Source of the DNA: Chitinophaga ginsengisoli
Lineage (GTDB): Bacteria > Bacteroidota > Bacteroidia > Chitinophagales > Chitinophagaceae
DNA: 64,000 nucleotides
Assembly (NCBI RefSeq): GCF_003014595.1
Contig: NZ_PYGK01000005.1
Span: 248,001 to 312,000 of the forward strand
Direction of reading: 5' to 3'
The position numbers and the translations under genes are program-made. Under the pieces are notes generated by a model. It did no database searches. It saw only the letters and a program-made list of their open reading frames with translations, and was not told the DNA's origin. This document shows positions 62,429-64,000 of this stretch, in pieces (position 1 is the first letter of the stretch; each line of letters begins with the position of its first letter).

Positions 62429-64000
62429 TTATTTCCATTCTGCGGCTTTCTTCTGTTCCCGCATGTTGTCAAATTTTACGGTCGGATCTTTTGCGCCTGG
62501 CGCATTCACAAAGTGATTGAAGCGCTTGCGCAGTTCAGGACTTTCTACTACTTCCTTCCACTCGCATTTATATTTATCTACAAGGGCCTGCATTTCTCTA
62601 TCCAGTTCTTCTGCTATTCCCAGGCTGTCATTTATCACTACGTTACGCAGGTAGGTGATACCTCCATCCAGCTTGTTCAGCCATGTAGCAGTACGCGTCA
62701 GCGGATCGGCAGTCTTGATGTAGAACATCAGGAAGCGGTCGATGTAACGGATACAGGTTTCGCTGTCCAGGTCTGCCGCCAGCAGAATGGCATGTTGTGG
62801 TTTGGAACCGCCATTACCGCCTACATACAGGTTCCAACCCTTTTCTGTAGCAATGATGCCGAAGTCTTTTGACTGCGCTTCTGCACATTCACGGATACAA
62901 CCGGATACGGCAGATTTGATCTTGTGCGGCGCACGCAGACCACGGTAGCGTTCTTCTATCTGTATAGCAAAGCTCACACTGTCATGCAGCCCGAAGCGAC
63001 ACCAGGTAGAACCTACGCAGCTCTTAACTGTACGCAGGGCCTTTCCGTAGGCATGACCACTTTCGAAACCTGCCGCGATCAGTTCTTCCCAGATATCCGG
63101 CAGATCGCTTAGGTGAGCACCGAAGAGATCGATACGCTGTCCGCCGGTGATCTTGGTATACAGGTTATATTTCAGGGCCACCTGTGCAATGACCAGCAGT
63201 CTGGCTGGTGTGATTTCCCCTCCGGGGATGCGGGGGACTACAGAGTAAGTACCGCCTTTCTGGATATTAGCCAGGAAACGGTCATTGGAGTCCTGTACCA
63301 CATCGTTCCCTTTATCGAGGATCATATCATTCCAGAGACTGGCCATGATAGATGCCACAACAGGTTTACATACTTCACAGCCATCGCCGTGACCGTAGTG
63401 GTCCAGTGCTTCATCGAAGGAGCGGACGTCTTTAATACGAATCAGGTCATAGAGTTCCTGGCGGGAGTAAGCAAAGTGTTCGCAGATCACATTGCGGATA
63501 TATTTACCCTGCGCCTTCATAGTGCCGGTAATGAGGTCTTTCACCATCGGGGTACAACCGCCGCAGCAGGTGCCTGCCTTGGTACATTTCTTAATGGCGT
63601 CCAGTGTTTCGTTGCCAGCTTCCACAGCGGTGCAGATAGCGCCTTTGCTCACGCTTTCGCAGCTACAGATGATGGCATCGTCCGGCAGACCCAGTACGCC
63701 CGGACCGGCCTCCTGGCTACCCCCACGGGAGCCCAGCAGCACGTCTTCAGGGTTGGGAGGGAGAACTACCTTATTTTTGGCCGTCTGTAATAACATATTA
63801 TAAGCATCTGCATCTCCGATCAGGATACCGCCTAAGAGGTACTTTCCATCATTAGTGATGCTAATGCGTTTGTAAACCCCTTTCATCGTGTCTTCAAACA
63901 CGATACTCCGGCTGCTTTCTGCAGATACAAAAGGATCACCGAAGCTGGCTACGTCTACACCTATCAGTTTTAGTTTCGTGCTCATGTCAAAACCGGTGAA
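62429..64000 (-). CDS. nirB: Nitrite reductase large subunit NirB, 5' end outside window
   Basis: The frame is open to the right edge (Met at 63985 is preceded by 'FTGFD' in frame), so the N-terminal FAD/NAD(P)H module is outside the window. About 523 residues are visible. They hold two BFD-type cysteine regions ('ICSCESVSKGAIC' with 'TCCGGC', and 'GDGCEVCKP') and the sulfite/nitrite reductase domains from 'IPGGEITPARLLVIAQVALK'. The siroheme/[4Fe-4S] ligands are intact: C-x5-C in 'KSCVGSTWCRFG' and C-x3-C in 'VSGCIRECAEA'. It reduces nitrite to ammonium with NirD. Confidence 0.94.
   Translation of the reverse strand, partial: FTGFDMSTKLKLIGVDVASFGDPFVSAESSRSIVFEDTMKGVYKRISITNDGKYLLGGILIGDADAYNMLLQTAKNKVVLPPNPEDVLLGSRGGSQEAGPGVLGLPDDAIICSCESVSKGAICTAVEAGNETLDAIKKCTKAGTCCGGCTPMVKDLITGTMKAQGKYIRNVICEHFAYSRQELYDLIRIKDVRSFDEALDHYGHGDGCEVCKPVVASIMASLWNDMILDKGNDVVQDSNDRFLANIQKGGTYSVVPRIPGGEITPARLLVIAQVALKYNLYTKITGGQRIDLFGAHLSDLPDIWEELIAAGFESGHAYGKALRTVKSCVGSTWCRFGLHDSVSFAIQIEERYRGLRAPHKIKSAVSGCIRECAEAQSKDFGIIATEKGWNLYVGGNGGSKPQHAILLAADLDSETCIRYIDRFLMFYIKTADPLTRTATWLNKLDGGITYLRNVVINDSLGIAEELDREMQALVDKYKCEWKEVVESPELRKRFNHFVNAPGAKDPTVKFDNMREQKKAAEWK

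Noticed and set aside
1..64000. tRNA, rRNA, phage or IS genes
   Set aside because: I looked for tRNA-like cloverleaf ends, rRNA-like sequence, transposase and integrase motifs and saw none.

Overview
The window looks like a chromosomal segment of a Bacteroidota bacterium, most likely a Chitinophaga-like member of the Chitinophagaceae. The evidence is a type IX (type B) sorting domain, a UpxY-family antiterminator, a YtxJ bacillithiol-system protein, several TAnnTTTG promoter boxes, a Bacteroidota-style S9 peptidase and few Shine-Dalgarno-like sites. Base composition is moderate and fairly even by eye, except for one visibly AT-rich gene (18483-20288). I see no tRNA, rRNA, CRISPR array, insertion sequence or integrase. 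Layout: 1-21.3 kb is mostly minus-strand housekeeping and metabolism: DUF4230, a DUF985 cupin, an AraC regulator, an S9 peptidase, an EamA permease, a dolichol-phosphate-mannose-synthase-like enzyme, a DnaQ exonuclease, Mpl, BioB, an M42 peptidase, a UbiA-like prenyltransferase and an acyl-CoA carboxylase beta subunit. Short plus-strand runs interrupt it: a small lipoprotein with YtxJ, UbiX, AroQ and a LuxE-like protein. A HEPN-motif protein sits tail-to-tail with the LuxE-like gene. Several junctions here carry strong hairpins, including a perfect 48-bp inverted repeat built from 11-bp units. 21.3-25.9 kb holds a small 59-codon ORF, a secreted T9SS cargo protein, a histidine kinase/response regulator pair and an orphan LuxR-type regulator. 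26.1-51.7 kb is one long plus-strand exopolysaccharide locus: Wza, a Wzc-type tyrosine autokinase, UpxY, GDP-mannose, GDP-fucose and UDP-glucuronate synthesis, a Wzx-type flippase, a pyruvyltransferase, six glycosyltransferases, three membrane acyltransferases, two hexapeptide acetyltransferases, a Wzy-like polymerase, a VanZ-family protein and, as the last gene, the WcaJ-type priming transferase. It encodes a Wzx/Wzy-dependent acidic, probably fucosylated, acylated and pyruvylated polymer. A degenerate histidine-kinase-like gene follows it. 52.5-64 kb is minus-strand: a monocistronic malate:quinone oxidoreductase, then a tight nitrate assimilation operon transcribed from the right edge: NirB (cut by the window), NirD, an outer-membrane porin, a NarK-type transporter, a nitrate reductase fused to a NirB-like FAD module and a BFD iron-sulfur domain, and finally a siroheme-reductase-like protein that lacks the siroheme cysteines and ends in a rubredoxin domain. 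Together these genes take nitrate across both membranes and reduce it to ammonium; the last protein is probably an electron carrier or a partner of the reductase.
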